Origin: JBHEMT01 sp046262435
Lineage (GTDB): Bacteria > Chloroflexota > Dormibacteria > Aeolococcales > Aeolococcaceae
Assembly (NCBI GenBank): GCA_046262435.1
Contig: JBHEMT010000008.1
Coordinates: 1-21,664, forward strand
Direction: 5' to 3'
DNA: 21,664 nucleotides
Made by a program: the position numbers and the translations under genes. The notes beneath the pieces were generated by a model. The model had not been told where the DNA came from, did no database searches, and saw nothing but the letters and a program-made list of their open reading frames with translations. This document shows positions 1 to 7,287 of this stretch, in pieces (the stretch's first letter is position 1; every line of letters starts with the position of its first letter).

Positions 1-585
<585 letters not shown>

Positions 586-602
586 TCCCACTTTTGGTCG
601 AC

Positions 603-647
603 GTGAGGACAGACGGCGCACAGCGCCGTCCGCGCGATGTCCCTCAC
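603..647 (+). other. Stem-loop in 23S-5S spacer
   Basis: GTGAGGAC (603-610) can pair with GTCCCTCAC (639-647) with one bulged C. It encloses a perfect 7-bp hairpin, GACGGCG (612-618) with CGCCGTC (624-630). A second hairpin, GGCGTC/GACGCC, is at 686-703. A further stem, GCAGCGC/GCGCTGC, is at 721-727 and 747-753. The 23S-5S spacer of about 210 nt carries no tRNA. These structures probably serve pre-rRNA folding or processing; that role is inferred only from position. Confidence 0.45.
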
Positions 648-795
648 TTGAAGATTTCACTCACGCAGACACACTTCTCATGCTGGGCGTCGCCTGTGAC
701 GCCACGCATGTTGCCCGCGTGCAGCGCGGAGCAACGCCGTTTTGCGGCGCTGCCTCGCGACCGGTGGGCGTGCTCTCGAAGGAGAGCGGAGAGAA

Positions 796-917
796 GTACT
801 CGGTGACGATAGCGGTGGGGAAACACCTGTTTCCATCCCGAACACAGTAGTTAAGCCCACCTGCGCCGATGGTACTGCCTGGGCAACTGGGTGGGAGAGT
901 AGGTCATTGCCGGGTAC
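796..917 (+). rRNA. rrf: 5S ribosomal RNA
   Basis: Complete 5S rRNA with the usual internal landmarks: TTCCATCCCGAACACAGTAGTTAAG, GCGCCGATGGTACTG and GGGAGAGTAGGTC. Helix I is formed by GTACTCGG (796-803) with CCGGGTAC (910-917), including one G-U pair, and two further A-U pairs can be added outside. The length is about 122 nt. The ends are set by helix I and may be off by one or two bases. Confidence 0.95.
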
Positions 918-928
918 TTTTCTCTTTT
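918..928 (+). terminator. Possible rRNA operon terminator (T-rich tract after 5S)
   Basis: The 5S terminal helix is followed at once by a T-rich tract (TTTTCTCTTTT, 918-928), the strongest T run in this region. A perfect 8-bp hairpin, GGCCGGGC/GCCCGGCC, follows at 953-978 but has no T run. Either could end rRNA transcription before the converging gene at 1008-1472. This is inferred from layout. Confidence 0.35.
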
Positions 929-1007
929 AACCGAGTGACGTCGAGAACCCGTGGCCGGGCTGCGGCAGGCGCCCGGCCAGCCCCAGGCGCCAAGCCGGGC
1001 CCGTCAC

Positions 1008-1472
1008 TCACTCATATCGCTGGCCGGCGGCGTCGACCCATCCGCCCTCGTGGCTGCCGGTTGCGTGGTGGGTGTCGTGGATCACCGGGTGTCCGGGGTC
1101 GGGCTCGAACTGCCCATGCACGGTCACAGCCTCGCCAACCTGCAGAGGTACTCGCGGGGCAAGCACGAGGTTGTGGTCCACCTCAACGGTCGTGCCGGCG
1201 ACCGTCAACAGGAAACGCTGATGGGGTCCGTGGCGGCCGCTCGCGTCAGGTTCGAGCGCGGCCACGGCGCCGTTGACGGTTACCTCGGCGCGCTGTCCGG
1301 CCCTGAGGGCAGAGAGCAGGGCGCCGTTATCGGGGCTCGGCGCCGGCGGCCCACAGGCAGTCAGCACTGCGACAAGCCACAGGACGAGGCCAGAGCCCAG
1401 CCGATGGCGCCCGCGGTGCCTGCGGCGCGCATTGCGCCCGGCGCGCGCCGAATCGCTCAGACCATCCCCCAT
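1008..1472 (-). CDS. DUF3465-family lipoprotein
   Basis: A 154-residue predicted lipoprotein. An arginine-rich N-terminus precedes a hydrophobic stretch (about 28-39) and a lipobox Leu-Thr-Ala-Cys with Cys40. The mature part matches the DUF3465 pattern as I recall it: HQRF (84-87), VDHNLVLAPRV (98-108), a hydrophobic stretch, IHDTHH (131-136), then H141 and GGW. Its many conserved histidines suggest metal or nucleic-acid-type binding, but I know of no established function. The start is placed at ATG 1472 because GAGGTG lies 9 nt upstream; that motif overlaps an alternative in-frame GTG at 1487 that would add five residues. The gene stands alone, converging on the rRNA operon and divergent from the Tad-like cluster. 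The fold family is fairly sure; the role is unknown. Confidence 0.75.
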   Translation of the reverse strand: MGDGLSDSARAGRNARRRHRGRHRLGSGLVLWLVAVLTACGPPAPSPDNGALLSALRAGQRAEVTVNGAVAALEPDASGRHGPHQRFLLTVAGTTVEVDHNLVLAPRVPLQVGEAVTVHGQFEPDPGHPVIHDTHHATGSHEGGWVDAAGQRYE

Positions 1473-1611
1473 CCAGCTGCACCTCACGCGGTCAGGATGT
1501 CAGAGCGGCGGGTCACGGCATGTCCACGCCGAGAAGGGCACCCCAAGCAGTAGGACCTTAAAGGCGGTTATCGGTTGGCGGCAGACTGCGCCCAGGACGG
1601 CTTCAACGGGG

Positions 1612-1640
1612 TTGCCAGCCTATACAGAACTGTGTAGTCT
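1612..1640 (+). promoter_or_regulatory. Promoter of the Tad-like cluster
   Basis: A -35-like TTGCCA (1612-1617) is followed, after a 17-bp spacer, by a -10-like TAGTCT (1635-1640). The GTG start at 1648 lies exactly 7 nt after the -10, where transcription would begin, so the mRNA is probably leaderless. No ribosome binding site precedes the GTG. Confidence 0.55.
1621..1636. promoter_or_regulatory. Operator-like palindrome in the promoter spacer
   Basis: TATACAGAACTGTGTA is a 16-bp palindrome with a single mismatched pair (T1623/G1634). It is AT-rich in a GC-rich region and lies between the -35 and -10 elements, overlapping the -10 by two bases. This is the classical place for a repressor site. 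A second, overlapping inverted repeat, TGTGTAG (1631-1637) with CTACACA (1652-1658), spans the start codon. Confidence 0.45.
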
Positions 1641-1647
1641 GGCCGCT

Positions 1648-2340
1648 GTGGCTACACAAATCGGTGGTGGTGGAGGACGAGGCGCCCGTCCCTGGGCGCG
1701 CGCCGCCGTCCTTGCGCTGGGCGCCGGGGGGCTGCTCGTTGCCGCAGGCAGCGGGGGCCAGCATCCCGCGCCCGCCCATACCCTGGCCACAGCCACGGTG
1801 CTGGTCAGCAGCCGGGCGCTCGCCGAGGGGATCCCGCTCACGTGGGCGGACGTGCGTCCGGTCCGCCTTTCCGCTTCTGCCGTGGCCGCGACCATGCTCA
1901 GCGAGCCTGGGGCGGCCGTCGGGCGCCGCCTTCGGCTCTCCGTTGCGGCGGGCACGCCACTGCTGGCAGCGCTCCTCGCCGACCCGGCGAGTCTTGCGCC
2001 GACGCCGCGCCTGGTCCCCCTGACCGTTGCGGCCGACCGCCTGGCTCCGCATCTGGTCGTCGGCGCAGAGGTGGACCTGGTCGCCGCCGAGCCCGCGGCG
2101 GAGACGGCGGGTGGTGGCCGCGTCGAGCTGGTCGGCAGGGGCAGACTCGTCTCCCTCGACTCCCATCCGAGTTCGGTGGGCACGGGGCCCGGCGGCCTGG
2201 ACGTCACCGTGGTGCTCGCCTGCGACGAGCCCACCGCGATGCATCTGCTCTGGGCGCAGTCGTTCGCGCGCTCCCTGACCGTGGTGTCACGGCCGGAGGG
2301 AGCGCGGCCGCTTCCGGCCGTCGGGGGTGCGGCCCCGTGA
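1648..2340 (+). CDS. cpaB: CpaB/RcpC-like SAF-domain pilus assembly protein
   Basis: A 230-residue protein. A short glycine-rich N-terminus (residues 6-10 all Gly) and basic residues precede one membrane segment (about 19-35). A SAF-type domain follows (about 48-115: ATVLVSSRALAEGIPLTWADVRPVRL and then VGRRLRL…GTPLL). The C-terminal part (about 120-215) resembles the RcpC/CpaB region. CpaB proteins belong to Tad/Flp pilus machines; in double-membrane bacteria they work with the secretin, here more likely at the cell surface. The GTG start is chosen because the promoter lies 7 nt upstream and the membrane helix follows directly. It overlaps the next gene by 4 bases (GTGA). Function is inferred from family and neighbours. 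Confidence 0.72.
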   Translation: MATQIGGGGGRGARPWARAAVLALGAGGLLVAAGSGGQHPAPAHTLATATVLVSSRALAEGIPLTWADVRPVRLSASAVAATMLSEPGAAVGRRLRLSVAAGTPLLAALLADPASLAPTPRLVPLTVAADRLAPHLVVGAEVDLVAAEPAAETAGGGRVELVGRGRLVSLDSHPSSVGTGPGGLDVTVVLACDEPTAMHLLWAQSFARSLTVVSRPEGARPLPAVGGAAP

Positions 2341-3638
2341 GACGCCGCACCCGGCCGGGCGGCGTGGTGGTCGGCACCGGCGCGGCTGACACGGCGGTCG
2401 ATGCCGCGATCATGCTGGCGCGATACCGGGAGCGGCTGGTGAGCGTCCTGCCGACCCTGGTGGCCCGCGACCCTACCGAGCACCGGGTTGAGGTGGCCCG
2501 GCGGATCGACGAGTGGCTGCAGGCGGACGGCGTGCCCGCCGGCTCACCGCGCGACCGGCTCCTGCTCGAGCTGGTCGACGACATCGTCGGGTATGGGCCG
2601 CTGGAACCGCTGCTCGCCGACCCGGACGTCACCGAGGTGATGGTCAATGGTGCTCTACGACTCTACGTGGAGCGGCATGGGCGCTTGGAGGCGGTGGCGC
2701 AGCGCTTCCGCGATGGCGACCACCTGCGTGCCGTGATCGAGCGGCTGCTGCTCAACTCCGGGCGACGCCTGGACGATGCAGCGCCCATCGTGGACGCGCG
2801 GTTGCCTGACGGGAGCCGACTCAACGCTGTGCTGCCTCCCGTCGCCGTCGACGGTCCGCTCCTGACCATCCGGCGTGCACCCACACAACGGCTGCAGCTG
2901 GATGGCCTGCTGCGCCGAGGTGCCCTCGACGCCCCGATGGCAGCCTTTCTCCACGCCGGGGTGCTTGGCCGCTGCAACCTGCTGATCAGCGGTGGCGCCG
3001 GAGCCGGGAAGACCACCCTGCTGGCAGCCCTGGCAGCGTTGGTCCCCGCCGAGCAGCGCATCGTCACCCTCGAGGACGTGGCCGAACTGATGATCAGTCA
3101 TCCACACGTCGCCGGGCAGGAGTGCCGAGCCCAGCTCTCGGAGGACCGACCCGAGGTGAGCATGCGTCATCTGGTCCGCAATGCCCTGCGGATGCGACCG
3201 GATCGGCTTGTGATGGGCGAGGTGCGCGGTGCCGAGGCCTACGACATGGTCCAGGCCATGAACACCGGGCACGAGGGCTCGATGGCCACCGTCCATGCCA
3301 ACAGCGCGGTCGACGCGATGGGCCGCCTGGAGTCCATGCTCAGCCTGGCCGCCCCGGGGCTGAGCATCGAGACGCTGCGGGGCTGGCTGGCGGCGGCGAT
3401 CGACCTCGTGATCCATTGCGAGCGTGACCACGCGGGCGGTCGCTGGGTGACCACGATCGCCAGCGTCGAGCGTGACCGGCAGCCCCCGGGCGTGGCTGCC
3501 CTCTTCGAGCGCAACCGCGACGGATCTGGCCATCACGGTTGTGGAAGGGTGCCCATCGGCTGTCTTGAACGGATGGCCCGCCACGGGGTGCGCTTCCCGC
3601 CAGGGCTGTTCCGTGCTGGCGCGGTGCCCGCGGCCTGA
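2337..3638 (+). CDS. cpaF: CpaF/TadA-family pilus assembly or secretion ATPase
   Basis: A 433-residue type II/IV secretion ATPase that would drive Tad/Flp pilus assembly or secretion from the inner face of the membrane. The N-domain contains VGYGPLEPLLADPDVTEVMVNG (about 85-105), the usual CpaF signature. Other motifs are a Walker A GGAGAGKTT (219-227), an Asp box LEDVAEL (245-251), a Walker B region RLVMGEVRG (290-298) and a His box HEGSMATVHAN (312-322). The C-terminal tail (VAALFERN…LFRAGAV) matches the normal CpaF ending, so the gene is complete. GTG 2337 overlaps the upstream stop; an in-frame ATG at 2412 is an alternative. It is followed after 7 nt by the TadB-like gene. Confidence 0.92.
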   Translation: MRRRTRPGGVVVGTGAADTAVDAAIMLARYRERLVSVLPTLVARDPTEHRVEVARRIDEWLQADGVPAGSPRDRLLLELVDDIVGYGPLEPLLADPDVTEVMVNGALRLYVERHGRLEAVAQRFRDGDHLRAVIERLLLNSGRRLDDAAPIVDARLPDGSRLNAVLPPVAVDGPLLTIRRAPTQRLQLDGLLRRGALDAPMAAFLHAGVLGRCNLLISGGAGAGKTTLLAALAALVPAEQRIVTLEDVAELMISHPHVAGQECRAQLSEDRPEVSMRHLVRNALRMRPDRLVMGEVRGAEAYDMVQAMNTGHEGSMATVHANSAVDAMGRLESMLSLAAPGLSIETLRGWLAAAIDLVIHCERDHAGGRWVTTIASVERDRQPPGVAALFERNRDGSGHHGCGRVPIGCLERMARHGVRFPPGLFRAGAVPAA

Positions 3639-3645
3639 CCCGGAT

Positions 3646-4560
3646 ATGCACCCGCACCTCGCCGTCGCCGGCTGCCTTCTCGCCGCGGCGGCAGCACTGG
3701 TGGTGGTGCCGGCTCCCGCCGGGGGCGCTGCACCCGGTACTCGGGCGAGGTGGCCGGGGACCACGTTGGAGCGCTACGACGGCTCCGCCGCCGGACGTCG
3801 CCTCCAGGGTCGTCTTGCCCGCGCGAGGGTCACCATGCGGCCCGCTGAGTGGCGGCTCGCCCAGCTGGCGGCGGTGCCGCCGGTGCTTGCCGGACTGCTG
3901 CTCACCGGTGCGCCCGCGGTCACCGCCCTGGCGCTGTCGGCAAGCGTGGTGCGGCTGAGCGGCCTGCTCGTTCTCTGGCGGCGCCGTGACCGACTCCGAT
4001 CGGCGCGGCTGCGCGCTGCTCCCGCCCTTGCCCGGTTGCTGGCCAGCGAGCTAACCTCGGGCGCGACCCCGGGACGGGCCATCGGGTGCGCTGCTCAGGT
4101 GGCCGCCCACGGGGACGCGGCCCTGCGAGCCCTACTCGACCACGCGTCGCTCCGGGTTCGTGCCGGCAGCGACGGGGTGACCGCTCTGGAGGTTGCGTGC
4201 GGGGTGCGCCGGGGGTCTGGAGGCGCGGTCCTCGAGCCCGATGCGCTCTCCATGGTCGCCGCAGGCTTTGCCTGCCAAACGCGCTTCGGCGCGGCCGCGC
4301 CCGCGGCACTGAGCAGGCTTGGCGATGCTCTCGAGGACGCCCAGCGGACCCGCGCCGCGGCGGCGGCCGCGATGAGCGAGGTGCGCCTCGCCGCGTTCTG
4401 CGTTCCCGTGGTCGCTGCCGTTGCGGGCGCCGTTCTGCTGAGCGTGGCTCCCCGGGCGGCCGATATCGCCGCAAGCGGACCTGGTCTTGTGGCCCTGGTC
4501 GGCTGCGCGGTCACCGTTGCCGCGGGGGAAGCGGCGGTCTGCCGGCTCACCCATGTTTGA
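3646..4560 (+). CDS. tadB: TadB-like membrane platform protein (T2SSF type)
   Basis: A 304-residue membrane protein. One hydrophobic helix lies at the N-terminus (about 5-25), two in the middle (about 70-108), then a cytoplasmic helical region with the T2SSF look (PALARLLASELTSGATPGRAIG, later AALSRLGDALEDAQRTRAAAAAAMSEVR), and two terminal helices (about 248-270 and 277-297). TadB and TadC form the inner-membrane platform on which the CpaF ATPase acts. The assignment rests on this topology and on its place directly after cpaF. It overlaps the next gene by 8 nt. Sequence identity to known TadB seems low, so this is a family-level call. Confidence 0.72.
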   Translation: MHPHLAVAGCLLAAAAALVVVPAPAGGAAPGTRARWPGTTLERYDGSAAGRRLQGRLARARVTMRPAEWRLAQLAAVPPVLAGLLLTGAPAVTALALSASVVRLSGLLVLWRRRDRLRSARLRAAPALARLLASELTSGATPGRAIGCAAQVAAHGDAALRALLDHASLRVRAGSDGVTALEVACGVRRGSGGAVLEPDALSMVAAGFACQTRFGAAAPAALSRLGDALEDAQRTRAAAAAAMSEVRLAAFCVPVVAAVAGAVLLSVAPRAADIAASGPGLVALVGCAVTVAAGEAAVCRLTHV

Positions 4561-5446
4561 CCGAGTCCGCCCGGGCGGACCCGCGCTGGCCGTCCTGGCG
4601 GGGACCAGCCTCATGGCCCTCTGGTGGGGGACTCGCGGGTTGCTGCCCGAGGCATCGGCGCGCCGGGGCCTGGTGGGGGTGATCGAGCGCTCCGCTGGGC
4701 TGGCGTGGCGGGGCCACCTCCCCGCGCGGAGCGCGCTGGCCGGGATTGCCCGAGGTGGGCTCACGCTCGGCGCTCCCGGTTGGCTGGCGCGCCTCGCCGA
4801 CGGTGAGCCGGAGCGCGGTGCGCGCCTGATCCTGGGAATCGAGGCCCTCGTGGTGTGGGCCGGATTCGGGATGGTGGGTGGGCTGGCCGCTGCCGCCCGG
4901 CCCGGGCTCGCCGGCGTCGCGGCGGTCGCGGTGACCGTCGCCGCCCTGGGCCTGCCGGCGCAGGTGGCCCTGGCCGCCCGCGGAATGCGGCGCCGGCTCA
5001 AGGAGCAGGTTCCGCTCGCCCTCGAGCTGCTCGCCGTGGGGCTCGGCGCGGGCGAGCCCCTGGAGCGTGTGCTCGGCGCGACAGCCGCCGAGCTGGCACC
5101 TCCGCTGCGGTCCACGCTGGCCCGGGCGGCCGCGCGCGTGGCCGCAGGCGAGCGCGCCGGCCTTGCCCTGCGTCGCGAGGCGCAACTCTGCGGTGTTGCG
5201 GTCCTCGAGAGGGTCGCCTCGACAGTGGAGCGCGGCGCCACCCTCGGCCTGCCCCTCGACGGCCCGCTTCACGCCCTTGCCGCCGACCTCCGGGCCGCCT
5301 GGCGGTCAACCCTGCTCGCTCGCGCGGGACGAGCGACCCCCATGGCGGCGCTCCTCACCGCGCTGGTGATCGCGCCGGCGTGTGTGGCGGCCCTGGCCGT
5401 CTGTCTGGTCGGCGCCGCCGTGGTGCAGGGCGGCGTCCTGGGCTGA
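4553..5446 (+). CDS. tadC: TadC-like membrane platform protein (T2SSF type)
   Basis: A 297-residue membrane protein with an N-terminal helix (about 9-27), two central helices (about 94-140), a T2SSF-like cytoplasmic helical segment (LKEQVPLALELLAVGLGAGEPLERVLGA, about 149-176; GATLGLPLDGPLHALAADLRAAWRSTLLARAGRATP, about 228-263) and a terminal hydrophobic helix (about 264-292). Pairs of T2SSF proteins after CpaF are the norm in Tad clusters. The ATG lies inside the end of the TadB-like gene. It is the last gene of the cluster; no prepilin, TadE/F-like pseudopilin or prepilin peptidase follows. Confidence 0.7.
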   Translation: MFDRVRPGGPALAVLAGTSLMALWWGTRGLLPEASARRGLVGVIERSAGLAWRGHLPARSALAGIARGGLTLGAPGWLARLADGEPERGARLILGIEALVVWAGFGMVGGLAAAARPGLAGVAAVAVTVAALGLPAQVALAARGMRRRLKEQVPLALELLAVGLGAGEPLERVLGATAAELAPPLRSTLARAAARVAAGERAGLALRREAQLCGVAVLERVASTVERGATLGLPLDGPLHALAADLRAAWRSTLLARAGRATPMAALLTALVIAPACVAALAVCLVGAAVVQGGVLG

Positions 5447-5447
5447 C

Positions 5448-5479
5448 CGGCGGCTCCGCCGCTCGGGCTTCGGGCCGAG
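5448..5479 (+). terminator. Tandem GC hairpins after the Tad-like cluster
   Basis: Two hairpins directly follow the tadC stop: CGGCG/CGCCG with a 4-nt loop (5448-5461) and CTCGG/CCGAG with an 8-nt loop (5462-5479). There is no T run, so an ordinary intrinsic terminator is uncertain, but the position between an operon end and a tRNA gene fits transcript ending. Confidence 0.35.
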
Positions 5480-5509
5480 GTGCCCCTGTAGACTTCGGCC
5501 TCCGCGCCC

Positions 5510-5596
5510 GCCCAGGTGGTGGAATTGGTAGACACGCCAGACTAAGGATCTGGTGCCGGAAACGGTGTGTGAGTTCGAGTCTCTCCCTGGGCACCA
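5510..5596 (+). tRNA. tRNA-Leu, anticodon AAG
   Basis: An 87-nt class II tRNA with encoded CCA. The acceptor stem is GCCCAGG (5510-5516) with CCTGGGC (5586-5592); the discriminator is A5593 and CCA is 5594-5596. The D-arm is of Leu type (GGTGGAATTGGTAGACA). The anticodon stem CCAGA/TCTGG holds the loop CTAAGGA, giving anticodon AAG at 5544-5546. A long variable arm (CCG-GAAA-CGG) and T-loop TTCGAGT follow. The T-stem (5569-5573 with 5581-5585) has one U-U mismatch (5570/5584). A possible -10, TAGACT, lies at 5489-5494. Confidence 0.95.
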
Positions 5597-5684
5597 TGGC
5601 GCACCGCCAGCGGGGCCCGAATCCCGCGGTGACAGCCGCCGGCGCGCCGCAGGTCGAGCGCCTGGCCCATGGCATAGTCGGGCG

Positions 5685-6272
5685 ATGACCGACACCCAGG
5701 ACCCCGGCGCCGGGGCACGCACAGAGATCGCCGCGGCCATCCGCGCGCTCCTCCCCGAGCTGGATCCCGAGCCCGACCGCGACGGGCTGGCAGGGACTCC
5801 CGCCCGGGCGGCCGCCAGCCTGGCATACCTCACCTCCGGCTACCGAACCACCCCGGCGGACATCGTGCGCGGCGCGATCTTCGAGGAGAGCTACGACGAG
5901 ATGGTGGTCGTCCGCGATATCGAGCTCTACAGCCTGTGTGAGCATCACCTGCTGCCCTTCATCGGGAAGGCTCACGTCGCCTACCTGCCCCGTGGGCGGA
6001 TCGTCGGGCTGAGCAAGATTCCCCGGATCGTGGATGCCTACGCCCACCGCCTCCAGGTGCAGGAGCGGCTCACTGTGCAGATCGCCGAGGCGATCGAGGA
6101 GGTGCTGCAACCGCTGGGCGTGGCCGTGGTGATCGAGGCCGCCCACCTCTGCATGATGATGCGCGGGATCCAGAAGCAGAACAGCCAGACGGTCACGTCC
6201 TCACTGCTCGGCGGATTCCGCAGCAATGAGAAGTCGCGGGGAGAGTTCCTCCGACTGATCGGGCGGGGGTGA
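5685..6272 (+). CDS. folE: GTP cyclohydrolase I
   Basis: A 195-residue enzyme that opens GTP to 7,8-dihydroneopterin triphosphate, the first step of folate/pterin synthesis. The length is that of the short bacterial forms. The zinc ligands are visible as Cys85 and His88 in SLCEHHLLPF and Cys156 in HLCMMMRG, with the catalytic His154 just before it. GKAHVAYLPRGRIVGLSKIPRIVD (94-117) and the C-terminal SQTVTSSLLG are typical. ATG 5685 is preferred: it gives a normal N-terminus and has no ribosome site, but a -10-like CATAGT at 5673-5678 ends 6 nt upstream, consistent with a leaderless message. It overlaps the next gene by 4 bases. Confidence 0.96.
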   Translation: MTDTQDPGAGARTEIAAAIRALLPELDPEPDRDGLAGTPARAAASLAYLTSGYRTTPADIVRGAIFEESYDEMVVVRDIELYSLCEHHLLPFIGKAHVAYLPRGRIVGLSKIPRIVDAYAHRLQVQERLTVQIAEAIEEVLQPLGVAVVIEAAHLCMMMRGIQKQNSQTVTSSLLGGFRSNEKSRGEFLRLIGRG

Positions 6273-6955
6273 CCCGGGAGCGCGCGACGCAGCAAGGCAT
6301 GGGCGGGCTGGGCCGCGGTTCCGCAGGGAGTGTGCTCGGGGGCGTCCTGCTCTTCCTGGCTCCGGTTCCGCGGGGGGCGCGCGCCCGGTTGCGCCTGCGC
6401 CATCCGGAGGCGGCGGATGTGGCCACGGCGGTCGCGGACCGCATGGGAGTCGTGCTCGGCTGGCTCGCGATGCTGGTGCTGGCCGTCGCGGTTCTGCTCC
6501 CAGGGGCGGGAACCGCGGTGCGGGGGCTGCTTGCGGGGGCAGCCGTCGGGGTGGCCACCGGGGTGCCGCTCGCCGGCGAGGGACGCCGCCGGCGAACGCG
6601 GCTGGCGGGGCGGCCCCGGCCCCCTGACCCGCTGCGCAGTGGCGGCGTCGCGGTGGCAGACGAGGACCCGGCCCGTCTGGCCGAACGGCTGCCGCCGCGA
6701 GAGGCGCGACGGGTGCTGGTGGAGACCCTTCGGGCGGGCACCGTTACACCGGACGTCGTGTGGCGCACCGGGCTGGTGCTGGCGCGCCGCGGCGCCTTCC
6801 GCGAGGGACTGGCCCTGCTGCGACGCGGGGCGCGGGACGGCGACCGGGACGCCCGGCTGGCCCTCTGCGAGGGGCTGGCGCTGGCCGGCCGGGAGGCACA
6901 GGCGGTGACCACCCTGGACGACATGCAACGACGACTGCCGCGCTCCCCCGGATGA
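6269..6955 (+). CDS. Unknown membrane protein with helical C-terminal tail
   Basis: A 228-residue protein I do not recognise. The N-terminal part has three hydrophobic segments (about 19-34, 60-78 and 82-101). A basic, proline-rich linker (105-125) follows, then a soluble helical tail (about 135-225). The tail shows two helix pairs in the style of TPR repeats (DVVWRTGLVLARRGAFREGLALLRRGARDGDRDARLALCEGLALAGREAQAV). The GTG start overlaps the folE stop (GTGA), suggesting translational coupling; an in-frame ATG at 6299 would drop ten residues and keep all helices. A tetratricopeptide-like scaffold anchored in the membrane is a structural guess, not a function. Confidence 0.6.
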   Translation: MTRERATQQGMGGLGRGSAGSVLGGVLLFLAPVPRGARARLRLRHPEAADVATAVADRMGVVLGWLAMLVLAVAVLLPGAGTAVRGLLAGAAVGVATGVPLAGEGRRRRTRLAGRPRPPDPLRSGGVAVADEDPARLAERLPPREARRVLVETLRAGTVTPDVVWRTGLVLARRGAFREGLALLRRGARDGDRDARLALCEGLALAGREAQAVTTLDDMQRRLPRSPG

Positions 6956-7011
6956 GGGTGGGGTTTGCGCCGGTGTCCCGCGGCGTGGCCAGCCCAGGCG
7001 GCCGGGCGCGC

Positions 7012-7032
7012 GGTCAGCCCCCGGAGCTGACC
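7012..7032. terminator. Inverted repeat between converging genes
   Basis: GGTCAGC (7012-7018) pairs perfectly with GCTGACC (7026-7032) around a 7-nt loop. It lies at the 3' end of the minus-strand gene and 57 bases past the stop of the plus-strand gene. It may end transcription from one or both sides, but there is no T run on either strand. Confidence 0.3.
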
Positions 7033-7226
7033 GCGAGTCCCGCCCGGAGCAGGAGGACGCCGATGCCGCCGAGCGCCACGCCGAGGGCGAGGTGGGCCCA
7101 GCGGATGGGACGGCCGCCGCGCAAACTGCGCAGCCTGCTGATCACGGTCACCCCGATGATGCCCAGTCCCGCGGCCACCAGGATGGCCGCCGGCACGCCG
7201 ATCAGCGAGGCGAGGAGGTCACGCAT
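7014..7226 (-). CDS. Small two-helix membrane protein, unknown
   Basis: A 70-residue protein with two hydrophobic helices (about 7-28 and 43-65) joined by a basic loop (SRLRSLRGGRPIRW), so both ends probably lie outside the cytoplasm. I do not recognise the family. The start ATG 7226 is supported by TAGAGT, a -10-like hexamer, exactly 7 nt before it on the minus strand (7234-7239), and by the absence of a ribosome site. The gene is divergent from rlmN and converges on the unknown gene 6269-6955. Its stop codon lies inside a 7-bp inverted repeat (7012-7032). Confidence 0.55.
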   Translation of the reverse strand: MRDLLASLIGVPAAILVAAGLGIIGVTVISRLRSLRGGRPIRWAHLALGVALGGIGVLLLRAGLAVSSGG

Positions 7227-7287
7227 TGACCCCACTCTAGCGGTGGCCGGCGGGGGCCCCTGGGCCGAGCCGTTCGCCACGTCCCGG

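Noticed and set aside
2655..3764. A 369-codon open frame on the minus strand across cpaF
   Set aside because: It is antisense to the Walker A, Walker B and His box of CpaF. The His/Arg/Gln-rich composition is typical of a shadow frame.
5447..5684. tRNA-associated integration site (attachment site next to tRNA-Leu)
   Set aside because: No integrase gene and no repeat of the tRNA 3' end were seen on either side, and the neighbours are housekeeping genes.
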